DNA of 64,000 nucleotides from Holophagaceae bacterium (GCA_021286765.1 JAJTBS010000002.1:620001-684000); one strand, 5' to 3'. Counted from the stretch's first letter, positions 38,548 to 49,716 are shown. Notes: generated from the letters alone by a model not told the origin. Program-made: numbers and translations.

Positions 38548-39710
38548 TGGAACATCCCCTTGGCCAACAGCTTGCCCGACTTCATCAGCAGCCGCCCCTT
38601 GGCGATGACGGTGCGGACTTCTAGGTTCTGCGGATCCAGCAGGACCAGGTCCGCGTCCAGGCCCGGCGCCAGCCGGCCCTTGCCCCGCAGCTTGAGGATG
38701 CGGGCGGGGTTGGCGGTGATGACCCGCAGGGCGGTCTCCAGGGCGATGCCCTCTTCCAGCACCGCCTGACGCACGGCCGGGAAGAGCGAGGTGACCCGGC
38801 CCACGGAGATCTCCTGCAGCTTGCCTTGGTGGTCCCAATCCGGCAGGCTGCCCTGGCCATCGGAGGTAAAGGTGATGTGGCCCGGGTCCACGCCGGCCTC
38901 CAGCATGCGGCGCAGGGCCTTGGCGCAGGGGATCTCGCCCTCCGCCAGGTAAGAGGGCAGGGTCGAGGTGGTGAAGTCCACGAAGCCGCCGGCCTTGGCG
39001 TAGGCGATGCCCTCCTCGAAGAGGTGCGGGTTGCGGTTGATGTGGGTGGGCCACATCTGGGTGGCGGACAGCTCGGTCTCGGCCACGATGCGCCGCAGGA
39101 AGTCGAGGCCCCGAGCGCCATCGCCCAGGTGCACGTTCACGATGCCGGCCTTGCCCGAGAGCATGCCGCCCCGCCGCGCCGTGGCCACCACCTGGGCGAA
39201 GGCCTCGAAGGTGGGCTGGCTGGAGCGGTGGTCCGAGAGCGCCACCTCGCCGGCGCCGATCACCTTCTCGATGAAGAGCAGGTCCTCCTCCAGGGTGGGC
39301 ATGAGGGTGCGCAGGGGGATGCCGTAGGAGCCGGAGTAGACGAAGGTGCTGATGCCCTCCTCATCCAGCCCCTTGGCCTTGGCCAGCAGGCCCGCCATGG
39401 TGCGCGTGAAGCCGTCCGTGCCCAGGCAGCCCACCACGGTGGTGACGCCGCCCTGGATGGCGTCCGTCAGCGGCAGGTCCGGCGTGCGCGTGGCGAAGCC
39501 GCCCTCGCCGCCGCCGCCCATGATGTGCACGTGGCCATCGATGAAGCCCGGCACTGCCTTGAGGTTCCGGGCATCGATCACCTCACAATATTTGCGGGGG
39601 ATGCGGATGTCTGGTTCCATGCGCAGGATCCTGCCCCCGCCGAGCAGCAGGTCGCAGCGTCCCCCGGGTTCCGGGGCGTAGACATCGGCATTCTTGATCA
39701 GCATCAGCAT
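38544..39710 (-). CDS. iadA: Isoaspartyl dipeptidase (beta-aspartyl dipeptidase)
   Basis: A 388-residue amidohydrolase, the length of E. coli IadA (390). It hydrolyses beta-aspartyl dipeptides, the products of cyanophycin cleavage or of protein isoaspartate turnover. Motifs: GHVHIMGGGGEGG (metal site), ARTPDLPLTDAI-like strand, FVYSGSYGIPLRT, ALSDHRSSQPT, KAGIVNVHLGDG, PTHINRN, FTSDGQG. The position of the carbamylated Lys162 of E. coli IadA is occupied by Glu155 here (IGAGEVALSDHR), a variant that can replace the carboxylated lysine bridge. No signal peptide, so cytoplasmic. It overlaps the YfcC-type carrier gene by 4 nt. Confidence 0.94.
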   Translation of the reverse strand: MLMLIKNADVYAPEPGGRCDLLLGGGRILRMEPDIRIPRKYCEVIDARNLKAVPGFIDGHVHIMGGGGEGGFATRTPDLPLTDAIQGGVTTVVGCLGTDGFTRTMAGLLAKAKGLDEEGISTFVYSGSYGIPLRTLMPTLEEDLLFIEKVIGAGEVALSDHRSSQPTFEAFAQVVATARRGGMLSGKAGIVNVHLGDGARGLDFLRRIVAETELSATQMWPTHINRNPHLFEEGIAYAKAGGFVDFTTSTLPSYLAEGEIPCAKALRRMLEAGVDPGHITFTSDGQGSLPDWDHQGKLQEISVGRVTSLFPAVRQAVLEEGIALETALRVITANPARILKLRGKGRLAPGLDADLVLLDPQNLEVRTVIAKGRLLMKSGKLLAKGMFQ

Positions 39711-39745
39711 GGGGACTCCTTCCGGACTCTGGGCCCGGAGCGGGT

Positions 39746-41242
39746 TCAGAAGAGGCGGGAGACGGGCAGGTCTGCGCCGGGCTTGGCCAGTTCTCGGAAG
39801 CCCGGGTAGCCATAAAGGCCATAGAGCAGGCAGGGCTCCAGCACCTGGATGGCGCGCCGGGCCAGGTCTTGATCCAGGGGGACGATGAGCGTCCCCGCGG
39901 GCAGATCCAGGTCCGTCCGGGGCTGGCGTTCCACGATCTGCCGGTCCTTGTAGCGCTGGTACAGATCGTCATAGGGTTCCTCGATGCGGAGGAGCTTGAC
40001 GCGCTCGACCTTGGCGCGGCGGGGCGCTGCCAGCGTTTCGAAGCGCAGGCCCTGGGCCTCCAGCACGGGGAGGAACCGCGCGGCGGCGGAGGGTTCGATG
40101 GCGTAGGCCCGGGGCGTGGGCACGGCGCCCTTCACCACCAGATCGCTCATGGCCATGGCGGTGGGCACCTCCAGGGTGCGGCCGGTGCCCAGCTCGCGCA
40201 CCTTCACGGCGCTGACCTTGCCATCCAGGTTGGCCCAGAAGGTGTTGGTGGCGATGAAGGGGGGCAGGGGCTCGCGCCGGGCGCGCTCCGCCAGCTTCAG
40301 GATGCGGTCGCGCCAGGCCCGGTCGCCCAGGAGGTGGCGATAGAGGATGCGGTAGCCATCCACCCGCTCGCCCAGGTCCGCCGAGGGATCGGCCGAGCGG
40401 TGGCGCACGCCGGCCTCGATGATGAAGGAGAGGGCGCCCAGGGTGCCCATGCCGTTGCGTCCGTCATCGACCTCTGGGGTGGAGGGGCGCAGCTCGTCGT
40501 CGGGTGGTGGCCCGCCCACCAGGTAGCGGCGGTAGGCATGCCCCGCCTTCTGCTGGAGGGGTGCCGCGGCGGTCACGGCTTCCAGGGCCGCGACCTTCAG
40601 GTAGCCGGGGATGAGCGGGTGGTTGCAGCCGTCCATGGTGATGACGGGCCAGGCCTCCCAGCCGTGTTTGGCGTAGTCTTCGCTGTCCCGGCCGAACTCG
40701 TGGCTGTCCACGGCCAGATGCGGACGGACGCGGCGGGCCACACGGTGCAGGGCCCGGGTCTCGGGCTGGGCCAGCAGGAGGTGGTCGCGGTTCAGGTCGG
40801 CGCCGGCGCCGTTGAAGCGGCGGTGGGCCTCGGCGCCATCCGGGTTGAGCATGGGCATGAGGTAGAGGTCCACATCCCCGGGCAGCAGCTCCGGCTTCGC
40901 GGCGATGTCGCGGATGAGGGTGAGCAGGGCGTCCTTGCCCGCCACTTCATCCCCGTGCTGCTGGGCGTAGTAGAGCACCCGGAAGCGGGCCTTGGCTCCG
41001 CCCCGGTTGAGGCGCACGAGCAGGACCTTGCGCCCCTGGGCGCTGCGGGCCTCCTCGGTGACGGTGATGAAGCCGGGCTTGGCCACGCCATCCAGGAAGG
41101 CCAGCATGGCGTCGTAGGACACGGTCCGCCGCATGGCGCGGTGATCCGCGGGGAAGGGTGCCTGGGGTGGAGCGGCGAGGCCCGCCATCCCGAGGGCCAG
41201 GAACAGCCCGGCAGCGCGGAGCAGGCGGTCGCCGCGGCTCAC
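39746..41242 (-). CDS. M14-family zinc carboxypeptidase, exported
   Basis: A 498-residue protein starting at GTG 41240-41242 (GTGA overlap with the cyanophycinase gene). The N-terminal RLLRAAGLFLALGMAGLAA looks like a signal peptide. Carboxypeptidase motifs: QQHGDEVAGKDAL (zinc His and Glu of HxxE), LMPMLNPDGAEAHRRFN, GADLNRDHL, VDSHEFG (third zinc ligand) and FIIEAGV (catalytic Glu). The C-terminal 150 residues form an accessory domain. In this operon it could trim Arg or Lys from peptide ends. The substrate is inferred from context. Confidence 0.88.
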   Translation of the reverse strand: MSRGDRLLRAAGLFLALGMAGLAAPPQAPFPADHRAMRRTVSYDAMLAFLDGVAKPGFITVTEEARSAQGRKVLLVRLNRGGAKARFRVLYYAQQHGDEVAGKDALLTLIRDIAAKPELLPGDVDLYLMPMLNPDGAEAHRRFNGAGADLNRDHLLLAQPETRALHRVARRVRPHLAVDSHEFGRDSEDYAKHGWEAWPVITMDGCNHPLIPGYLKVAALEAVTAAAPLQQKAGHAYRRYLVGGPPPDDELRPSTPEVDDGRNGMGTLGALSFIIEAGVRHRSADPSADLGERVDGYRILYRHLLGDRAWRDRILKLAERARREPLPPFIATNTFWANLDGKVSAVKVRELGTGRTLEVPTAMAMSDLVVKGAVPTPRAYAIEPSAAARFLPVLEAQGLRFETLAAPRRAKVERVKLLRIEEPYDDLYQRYKDRQIVERQPRTDLDLPAGTLIVPLDQDLARRAIQVLEPCLLYGLYGYPGFRELAKPGADLPVSRLF

Positions 41243-42060
41243 TGGGAGACCTTGCGCGTGGCCAGGTCGATGGCCTGCCCAGCGCGGAGCACGTGGACCC
41301 GCAAGTCGCGGAAGGTGGCGCCGTTCACGGTCATGCCCGCGGGATCGAACACCATCACGGAGCGGTCGCCCACCACCGTGGCCTTCCCATCCTTCACCAC
41401 CAGGGCGGTGGCCTCGTCGATGCCCAGGCCCAGATGGTCGGGGCGCTCCATGATCAGGCTGAAGAGGCGGTTCTCCCGGCCCCGCCGCAGGAAGTGCTGG
41501 TCCACCACGACGCCCGCGGGCAGGAAGCCCATGCCTTCCCGGGTGCGGTAGGCGCCAGGGCCGAACTCGGCCCACTCGTTCTTTCCGTGCCGGTCATCGC
41601 CCGTGAGCATGACCTTGGACATGATGGCGGCCCCGGCGCTGGTGCCGCCGATGGCGGCGCCGGCGGCATATCGATCGAGAACCACCTGCTGAAGCGGGGT
41701 GCCGACGATGCAATCGCCGACACGGTTCTGGTCGCCCCCCGAGAACCAGAACCCCGTGCAACGATTCGCCCGCTCCAGCAGGTCAGGCCGCGAGGCCTGC
41801 TCCCGGGTCCGCACGTCCAGGGCCACGAAGGTCAGCCCTGCCTTTTCGAGATCTTCCTTCCACTCCTTGAGGGCGCCATCCGGATCGCTCGTGGAGGTGG
41901 GAACGATGCCCACCACCCCCCCCTTGCCGCCCGACGCCGCCAGGAACGCATCCAGGATGGGCTGGGGCATCCCACCCCCGCCCACGATGACCAAGGTGCC
42001 TTTGGGGGGCGCGGCGGACAGAACGCAGGTGCAAAAAAGGGCGACAGCCAATCGAAACAT
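41239..42060 (-). CDS. Cyanophycinase (peptidase S51), exported
   Basis: A 273-residue serine peptidase of family S51. ATG 42058-42060 follows GAGGAG; the N-terminus MFRLAVALFCTCVLSAA is a signal peptide, so it acts outside the cytoplasm, as in extracellular cyanophycinases (CphE), not in storage mobilisation. Motifs: TLVIVGGGGMPQPI, FWFSGGDQNRV, the nucleophile box GGTSAGAAIMS and VVDQHFLRRGRENRL. The expected reaction is cleavage of cyanophycin to beta-Asp-Arg dipeptides, which fits the downstream isoaspartyl dipeptidase. No cyanophycin synthetase gene is in the window. Confidence 0.9.
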   Translation of the reverse strand: MFRLAVALFCTCVLSAAPPKGTLVIVGGGGMPQPILDAFLAASGGKGGVVGIVPTSTSDPDGALKEWKEDLEKAGLTFVALDVRTREQASRPDLLERANRCTGFWFSGGDQNRVGDCIVGTPLQQVVLDRYAAGAAIGGTSAGAAIMSKVMLTGDDRHGKNEWAEFGPGAYRTREGMGFLPAGVVVDQHFLRRGRENRLFSLIMERPDHLGLGIDEATALVVKDGKATVVGDRSVMVFDPAGMTVNGATFRDLRVHVLRAGQAIDLATRKVSQ

Positions 42061-42086
42061 GGTGCTCCTCTCGGGGCTCAACGATG

Positions 42087-42112
42087 ACATCCGGGCCCGA
42101 AAGCCCGGATGT
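42087..42112 (-). promoter_or_regulatory. Intercistronic hairpin between TonB receptor and cyanophycinase genes
   Basis: A perfect 10-bp inverted repeat (ACATCCGGGC / GCCCGGATGT, 6-nt loop) lies 21 nt after the receptor stop and 27 nt before the cyanophycinase start. There is no T-run on the minus strand, so it is not a classical terminator. It could stabilise the receptor mRNA or partly attenuate read-through, giving different expression of receptor and enzymes. Confidence 0.55.
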
Positions 42113-42132
42113 CCCGATGGCTGGTGAGATGA

Positions 42133-44949
42133 CTAGAAATTCAGCCGAAGTCCAAGCTGGATGCGGCGCCCCGCGTCCAGCGCGAGCGGGAACTTGTAGT
42201 CGGAATAGACGGTGGCGCTGTTGCTGTTGCTGCTGTTCACGCGGGTCTGGTAGCTGGTGACAGCCTGCCGGTTCAGGACGTTGAGGACTTCGGCGAAGAC
42301 TTCCAGCCGGGCCCGCTTGGTCGCGTTGATCATCTGGGTCACCCGCACATCGAGCAGGGCCCGGCTGGGGTAGGTCTGGCTGCCGAGGGGCTCTGTGTTG
42401 ACGAGGTACCGGGTGCCATTGAAGTTGCCCCAATCACTGTTGCCCCATCCGCTGGGCGTCCGGTAGGTGGGGGTCCAATGTGTTCCACTCAGGTAGGTGA
42501 AGGTCCCCGAGATGCGCATGTGCCAAGGGAATTCGTAGAGCCCGCGGGCCTTGAACTCATGATCGTTCACACCGGGCAGGTTGCCGTAGGAATTGATCAT
42601 CAGGTTCTTGTTGTAGTAGACCTTGTCGTAGCTGTCCGCGCGCTGGATGTTGCCCTTGAGGGTTGCGTGGGTGTAGCTGAAACTCACGCTCCAGTTGTTG
42701 GCCAGCTTCCGGTCGAGGCTCGCGGACCAGGCCGTGTACTTGCGCTTGGCATCCGGGGCGTTGGTGGTCACGTAGTTGTGATGGGCGACGTAGTAATCCA
42801 GGCCGTCCTGATCGTAGTAGCCCGGCTCGTAGATGCTGATAGTCCTCTGGTGGAGCGGATCGTAGTAGTCCGACCAGGCGCCGCGGGGATCATCTGCGGT
42901 GTCCGTCCGAACGAGGCTGTCCTTGAAATCGCGCAGAACATAGGACACCCCGCCGGACCAGTTGGCGTTGAACTTGTGGTCGAGCGAGAAGGTGGTCTCC
43001 ACGGTGTAGGGCTGCCGGGCATTGGGATCCACGGCCGTGATGTCGTTGACCTGCCGGTAGGCGTAGTTGTCCACGGTGCCGGGCGTGTAGTCGGGCCAGG
43101 TGGAGGGATCGAGGACGTTCGGGATGACGGGGTAGTCGCCCCAGCTGTAGTAGGTCTTGATGGGGATCGCGCTCTGGATGGCGCGGTCAATGAAGTAGGT
43201 GGAGTAGCCAGCGTAGTACTTGCCCCAGTGGGCCTTGAGCATGGTGCCCTTGTCTTCGGTGAGGGCATAGCTCAGGCCGAAGCGGGGTGCGTAGGTGCTC
43301 TTGTTCCAGAGATTCTCCGCGCCATAGAACCGGGCCTTGAACTGCTCGAACCGGACACCGGGCATGAGGGTGAGCCGGTCGTTCACGTGCCAGGTGTCCT
43401 GGACGAAGGCCGCCAGGCGGTCGACGCGCTGGCGGACATTCCAGCCCCCGCCCTCGATGATGTAGTCGCCGTAGAGCGGCCCATCGGGGGTGTCGAAGGT
43501 CGCGTTGAGGTTCAGGTTGCCGGGGAACCGCTCCAGTTCCTCATCGGATGCCTGCTCCCGCTCGATGCCGATGCTGAAGGCGTGGCTGTCATTGGCGCTG
43601 AACAGGCCCGTCTTGAACCAGTCGAAGCGCGCCTGGATGGTGGCGCGGCCGCGGTAGTTGAAGTCCTCATAGGTGGAGTTGTTGAAGTACTCCCTCATGG
43701 GCTTGTTGGGGTCGTACTGGTAGAGGTCCGCGGTGTCCAGGGAGGGTGCGTTGCCGCCGTAGCCGGGCATGTCATAGCGGCCGGAATAGCCGAATGCCTT
43801 CAAGGTGAGGACCTTGTCCTGGCCCAGGAGCTGGGTCCAGGTGACGCTGTAGGACCGGTTGGGGGCGATCTCCTTCTGGGTCGCGACGGGCATCGTGTAT
43901 TTGTCGATGTAGCGGCGGTCCCGCCCGACGTAGTCGTATTCGGCCAGGAACTCCAGCGTGGCGGAGGTCGTGGGCGCCCAGGTGATCTTCGCCAGGGTCA
44001 TGACCTTCTGATTGCGCTGCGGCAGCTCCGCCCCTGGAGGCGTGTTGTCCTCCTCGGTGCGCTCCGCCGAAACAAAGTACCAGAGCTTGTCCTTGATGAT
44101 GGGGCCGCCGACGCTGATGGCCAGATCCCAGTTCTTGGAAGGAAGGATGTTCTTGTCCTCGTTCAGCAGATTCGGGTGGTTCGCGTTGATCTTGGCCTGC
44201 CACTTGGAATCGGAGTAGTAGCCGGTGACGCTGCCTTCGACCGTGTTGCCACCGCGCTTGATGAGGCCGTTGACGAAGCCGCCCATGAAACCGCCGAACT
44301 CGGCGTTGGCGCCCAGACCCGCCACCTGGACTTCGGAGAACCAGTCGATGTTCGGGTAGATCCAGACCGTGCCACCAGACGGATCGCTGATGTTCACGCC
44401 ATCCATCATGTAGGCGTTCTCGCCCGAGTAGCCGCCCCAGGCCCGGTTGCCGTTCACGCCCGGGGTGAGATCCATGATCCCGGCGATGGACCGCTCGACC
44501 GGGATGGTGGCCAGTGCGGCCGTGTCGTAGTTCTGGGTGAGGGCCACCGTCGCGGTCTCCGCGTTGGTGGCCGCCGTCACGACCTCCACGGTCGCACCAG
44601 CGCTGGCCGGGAACTTCCAGTTGACGTTGGCGGTCTGGCCAAGCTCAAGCAGGTGGGTCTGGCTCAGGGTCTGCTGACCCGCAGCGGTCACCACGATCTT
44701 GTAGCGGCCCGGAGGCAGGGCCGAGAACCGATAGGCCCCGTTGGCCGAGCTCATGGCGGCTTTCTCTCCGCCGATCATGGCTTCGGAACTGATGCGGATC
44801 TTGGCGCCCGCCACTGGATTGCCCGCGGCATCACGGACGATTCCGGCCAGCGCAGAGGTGGTGGCGGTCTGGGCCATCACAGCCACTGGACACGCCACGA
44901 GCGCCAGCACGAGCGCACTGAATCTGGAAGAGCCAGAGTTTCTGGGCAT
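42133..44949 (-). CDS. TonB-dependent receptor, Oar-like with carboxypeptidase-regulatory domain
   Basis: A 938-residue outer-membrane receptor. ATG 44947-44949 follows GGAGG by four bases. Signal peptide of about 27 residues (ending AVMAQ), a CarboxypepD_reg-like domain (about 30-110: SALAGIVRDAAGNPVAGAKI, NGAYRFSALPPGRYKI), a plug (RSIAGIMDLTPGV, YMMDGVNISDPSGGT) and a large beta-barrel ending in GRRIQLGLRLNF with terminal Phe. This architecture is typical of Acidobacteria. Next to a secreted cyanophycinase and peptidases, it probably imports peptide or dipeptide fragments. An RpiR regulator and a palindrome lie directly upstream. Confidence 0.92.
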   Translation of the reverse strand: MPRNSGSSRFSALVLALVACPVAVMAQTATTSALAGIVRDAAGNPVAGAKIRISSEAMIGGEKAAMSSANGAYRFSALPPGRYKIVVTAAGQQTLSQTHLLELGQTANVNWKFPASAGATVEVVTAATNAETATVALTQNYDTAALATIPVERSIAGIMDLTPGVNGNRAWGGYSGENAYMMDGVNISDPSGGTVWIYPNIDWFSEVQVAGLGANAEFGGFMGGFVNGLIKRGGNTVEGSVTGYYSDSKWQAKINANHPNLLNEDKNILPSKNWDLAISVGGPIIKDKLWYFVSAERTEEDNTPPGAELPQRNQKVMTLAKITWAPTTSATLEFLAEYDYVGRDRRYIDKYTMPVATQKEIAPNRSYSVTWTQLLGQDKVLTLKAFGYSGRYDMPGYGGNAPSLDTADLYQYDPNKPMREYFNNSTYEDFNYRGRATIQARFDWFKTGLFSANDSHAFSIGIEREQASDEELERFPGNLNLNATFDTPDGPLYGDYIIEGGGWNVRQRVDRLAAFVQDTWHVNDRLTLMPGVRFEQFKARFYGAENLWNKSTYAPRFGLSYALTEDKGTMLKAHWGKYYAGYSTYFIDRAIQSAIPIKTYYSWGDYPVIPNVLDPSTWPDYTPGTVDNYAYRQVNDITAVDPNARQPYTVETTFSLDHKFNANWSGGVSYVLRDFKDSLVRTDTADDPRGAWSDYYDPLHQRTISIYEPGYYDQDGLDYYVAHHNYVTTNAPDAKRKYTAWSASLDRKLANNWSVSFSYTHATLKGNIQRADSYDKVYYNKNLMINSYGNLPGVNDHEFKARGLYEFPWHMRISGTFTYLSGTHWTPTYRTPSGWGNSDWGNFNGTRYLVNTEPLGSQTYPSRALLDVRVTQMINATKRARLEVFAEVLNVLNRQAVTSYQTRVNSSNSNSATVYSDYKFPLALDAGRRIQLGLRLNF

Positions 44950-44982
44950 CACGCCTCCGAAGGTTGAAAGATGTTGGATTGG

Positions 44983-45007
44983 TGAGCAAAAAGTAAAGCT
45001 TTGCTCA
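44983..45007. promoter_or_regulatory. Palindromic operator candidate in the TonB receptor promoter
   Basis: Perfect 8-bp arms TGAGCAAA (44983-44990) and TTTGCTCA (45000-45007) are separated by nine bases, 34 nt upstream of the receptor start. On the minus strand a TTGACT box (45013-45018) lies just before it, so the palindrome spans the likely -10 region. That is where a repressor would act. The adjacent RpiR-family gene is the obvious candidate regulator. Confidence 0.6.
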
Positions 45008-45086
45008 AAGGTGAGTCAAGTTTTTTTTCATCGATGCGAAAGGTTCGCCTTTACCGGCCGACGCGAAGGCTCCGGCCCTGCTTCTT

Positions 45087-45105
45087 CCTGAGAAGCCTTC
45101 TCAGG
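45087..45105. promoter_or_regulatory. Palindrome at the rpiR stop codon
   Basis: CCTGAGAAG C CTTCTCAGG is a perfect inverted repeat of nine-base arms around one base. It overlaps the stop codon of the RpiR gene and lies 140 nt upstream of the receptor start. It lacks a following T-run on the minus strand. It may be a weak terminator hairpin or a second operator. Confidence 0.45.
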
Positions 45106-45943
45106 ATTTGGCGAACTTCGGCAGGGCCACCCGCTCCACTTCGCGCAGCTTCTTAAGGGCCAGGTGGGGGTCCTGGCTGGCGATGGAGGTGGCAATGGCG
45201 TGGGCCAGCACGCCGAAGGTGGTCACGCTGTGGGAGAAGAGCAGGTTTTCCCCGGGAATGGGCAGCGCCAAGCTGGCGGACTTGGCCAGGGGGCCGTTCA
45301 AGTTGTCCGTGAAGGCCAGCACGGGCACGCCCCGCTTGCGGGCATAGGCGGCGGCGTCCAGCGTCTCCTGGGTGTAGGGCATGATGCTGATGGCGATGAG
45401 CAGGTCCTTGCTTTCCAGCATGCCCACCTGGGTGGCGAAGTCAGCCGGGTTGCCCTCGAGGACCGGCAGGCCCGTGTTGATGAGCAGGTAGGCCAGCTGG
45501 CGGGCCATGAGGGCCGACACGCCATCTCCGATGGCCAGCCGCAGGCGGCTGGACTTGATCTGGTGGACGACCTTCTTCAGGAGATCCTCGTTCACGGCCT
45601 GCACCAGGGCTTCAAGGTTCCGGATGTCCCGGCGGGCCACCTCGAGCAGCGTGGCCGAAGCCCGCACCGGCGCCTGCAGCAGCTGCTCGCCGCGCCCGTA
45701 GTGCTTCTTGGCGGCGGTGACCAGGGCCTTGCGCATCTCCAGGTACCCGGAGTACTCCAGCTTCTTGGCGAAGCGCACCACGGTGGCCACGCAGGTCTGG
45801 GACTTCTGGGCCAGCTCCTCGACGCCCCAGAGGGGGGCCTCGTTCATGTTGGCGATCAGGCAATCGGCGATCTGCCGCTGGCTGGGTGACAGCCCCTGCG
45901 CACTGTGCAGGCGGTTCAGCAGGGGGTTCTTCGTCGCGGACAT
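45101..45943 (-). CDS. RpiR/MurR-family transcriptional regulator
   Basis: A 280-residue regulator. Residues 1-80 form the RpiR helix-turn-helix (SPSQRQIADCLIANMNEAPL, CVATVVRFAKKLEYSGYLEMRKAL), and residues 125-260 a SIS sugar-phosphate-binding domain (AIGDGVSALMARQLAYLL, DLLIAISIMPYTQETLDAA, ILAFTDNLNGPLAK-like region). The frame is open upstream, but ATG 45941-45943 gives the conserved family length. It is directly upstream of the receptor/cyanophycinase operon and codirectional, so control of that locus is likely. SIS domains usually sense phosphosugars; in this context the ligand may differ. Confidence 0.9.
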   Translation of the reverse strand: MSATKNPLLNRLHSAQGLSPSQRQIADCLIANMNEAPLWGVEELAQKSQTCVATVVRFAKKLEYSGYLEMRKALVTAAKKHYGRGEQLLQAPVRASATLLEVARRDIRNLEALVQAVNEDLLKKVVHQIKSSRLRLAIGDGVSALMARQLAYLLINTGLPVLEGNPADFATQVGMLESKDLLIAISIMPYTQETLDAAAYARKRGVPVLAFTDNLNGPLAKSASLALPIPGENLLFSHSVTTFGVLAHAIATSIASQDPHLALKKLREVERVALPKFAKS

Positions 45944-45965
45944 GGGATGCAGGATAGCGCGGTCA

Positions 45966-47159
45966 TCAAGGGAGCTGAATGTCCTCGGCCCCGACAAAGG
46001 CCGCCATGCGCGCCAGGGCCTCGTCCAGCCCACGCAGGCGGGCCTTGGTGGCGCGGATTCCGGCCTCCCACCAGAGGCCCTTGATCTCCAGCAGGCCCCG
46101 GTCGCGGTGGAGCTTGGGATCGAGGCGCCCCACGAGGCGATCGCCCTCCAGGATGGGCAGGACGAAGTAGCCATACTGCCGCTTGGGCTCGGGCACGAAG
46201 GCCTCGAACCGGTAGTCGAAGCCGAAGCGGCGCAGGGCGCGGGTGCGGTCCCGGAGGATGGGGTCGAAGGGGCAGAGCAGGCGGGTGCGTTCCGGGGCGT
46301 CGGCCAGCCGGGCCAGCCGCGCATCCCAGTCCGCCAGGGCGAAGGCGGGGCGGATTTCGCCATCGGCGGACTCCACGTGCACGGAGACGATTCGGCCAGC
46401 CCTTTCGGCGGCCGCGCACCAGGCCTTGGCCTCTACCGATTCGATGCTGTTCCAGAACTCGGCGAGCTCCTTTGGCGTGAACACCCACAGCCGCTCGGCG
46501 GCGGTGTCGCAGGCCCAGGCCAGGTGCTCGGCGGACCCGGGGCAGGGCAGGGCGTGGTGCTCCGGCAGCACGCGTTCCGTAAGGTCGTAGACCTTCTGGA
46601 AGCCCTCCCGGCGGGGGATCATCAGCTCGCCGCTGCGCCAGAGGAAATCCAGGGCGGCCTTCTGCGGCTTCCAGCCCCACCAGGGACCGCGCTTCTCCGG
46701 GTGCTCGAAGTCCGAGGACTTCAGTGGGCCCTCCCGCTCGATGCGGGCCTTCACATCCCTCACCACCTTCGCGCCATCGGTGCCGCGGAAGTGGTGCTGC
46801 CACCAGGCGTGGGCGTGAATGCGCTCCCGGTCCCGGGCGAAGCGGGGCTTCCAGTGGTGGAAGAAGGCCGTGGGAATGGCCGACGCATCGTGGGTGAAGC
46901 CTTCAAAGAGGCTCCGCTTGCCCTCCAGCAGGTGCTTGAGGTGCCTGGGCCGGTACCCGTCCAGGCGGCTGAAGAGGGTGAGGTCATGGGCCCGGGCCAG
47001 GACATTGATCGTGTCCACCTGCACGAAACCGAGCCGCTCGATGAAGGCCTGCAGGGAGGTCGTGGTGACCCGCTTCCCGGGGGCGTCGAGGAGGCCCTGG
47101 GCACCGAGGAAGAGGTGCCGGGCGGCGGTGCATGGGATTAAGGGGAGGGCGTGGGACAC
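45966..47159 (-). CDS. YcaQ/AlkZ-like winged-helix DNA glycosylase
   Basis: A 397-residue protein of the HTH_42 family, which includes AlkZ and YcaQ, glycosylases that unhook DNA crosslinks. Tandem winged-helix regions fill the protein; the catalytic QxD motif is visible as VQVDTI near residue 47, matching the active QΦD/QΦQ position. Other marks: HDASAIPTAFFHHW, WGWKPQKAALDFLW, CPFDPILRDRTRALRRFGFDYRFE and YGYFVLPIL. Start is GTG 47157-47159. No biosynthetic cluster for a crosslinking antibiotic is nearby, so it is probably the housekeeping YcaQ type. It is 22 nt upstream of the RpiR gene. Confidence 0.85.
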   Translation of the reverse strand: MSHALPLIPCTAARHLFLGAQGLLDAPGKRVTTTSLQAFIERLGFVQVDTINVLARAHDLTLFSRLDGYRPRHLKHLLEGKRSLFEGFTHDASAIPTAFFHHWKPRFARDRERIHAHAWWQHHFRGTDGAKVVRDVKARIEREGPLKSSDFEHPEKRGPWWGWKPQKAALDFLWRSGELMIPRREGFQKVYDLTERVLPEHHALPCPGSAEHLAWACDTAAERLWVFTPKELAEFWNSIESVEAKAWCAAAERAGRIVSVHVESADGEIRPAFALADWDARLARLADAPERTRLLCPFDPILRDRTRALRRFGFDYRFEAFVPEPKRQYGYFVLPILEGDRLVGRLDPKLHRDRGLLEIKGLWWEAGIRATKARLRGLDEALARMAAFVGAEDIQLP

Positions 47160-47226
47160 GGATCAGCTCGGATGAACCCCGATGATGCCGCATCCACGCG
47201 CACCCCTGCTCATCTATGGCGAAAAT

Positions 47227-49716
<2,490 letters not shown>

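Noticed and set aside
42478..44967. Rightward open frame of about 829 codons opposite the TonB receptor
   Set aside because: Antisense to a receptor with signal, plug and barrel; the product is Val/Gly/Arg-rich with no domain.
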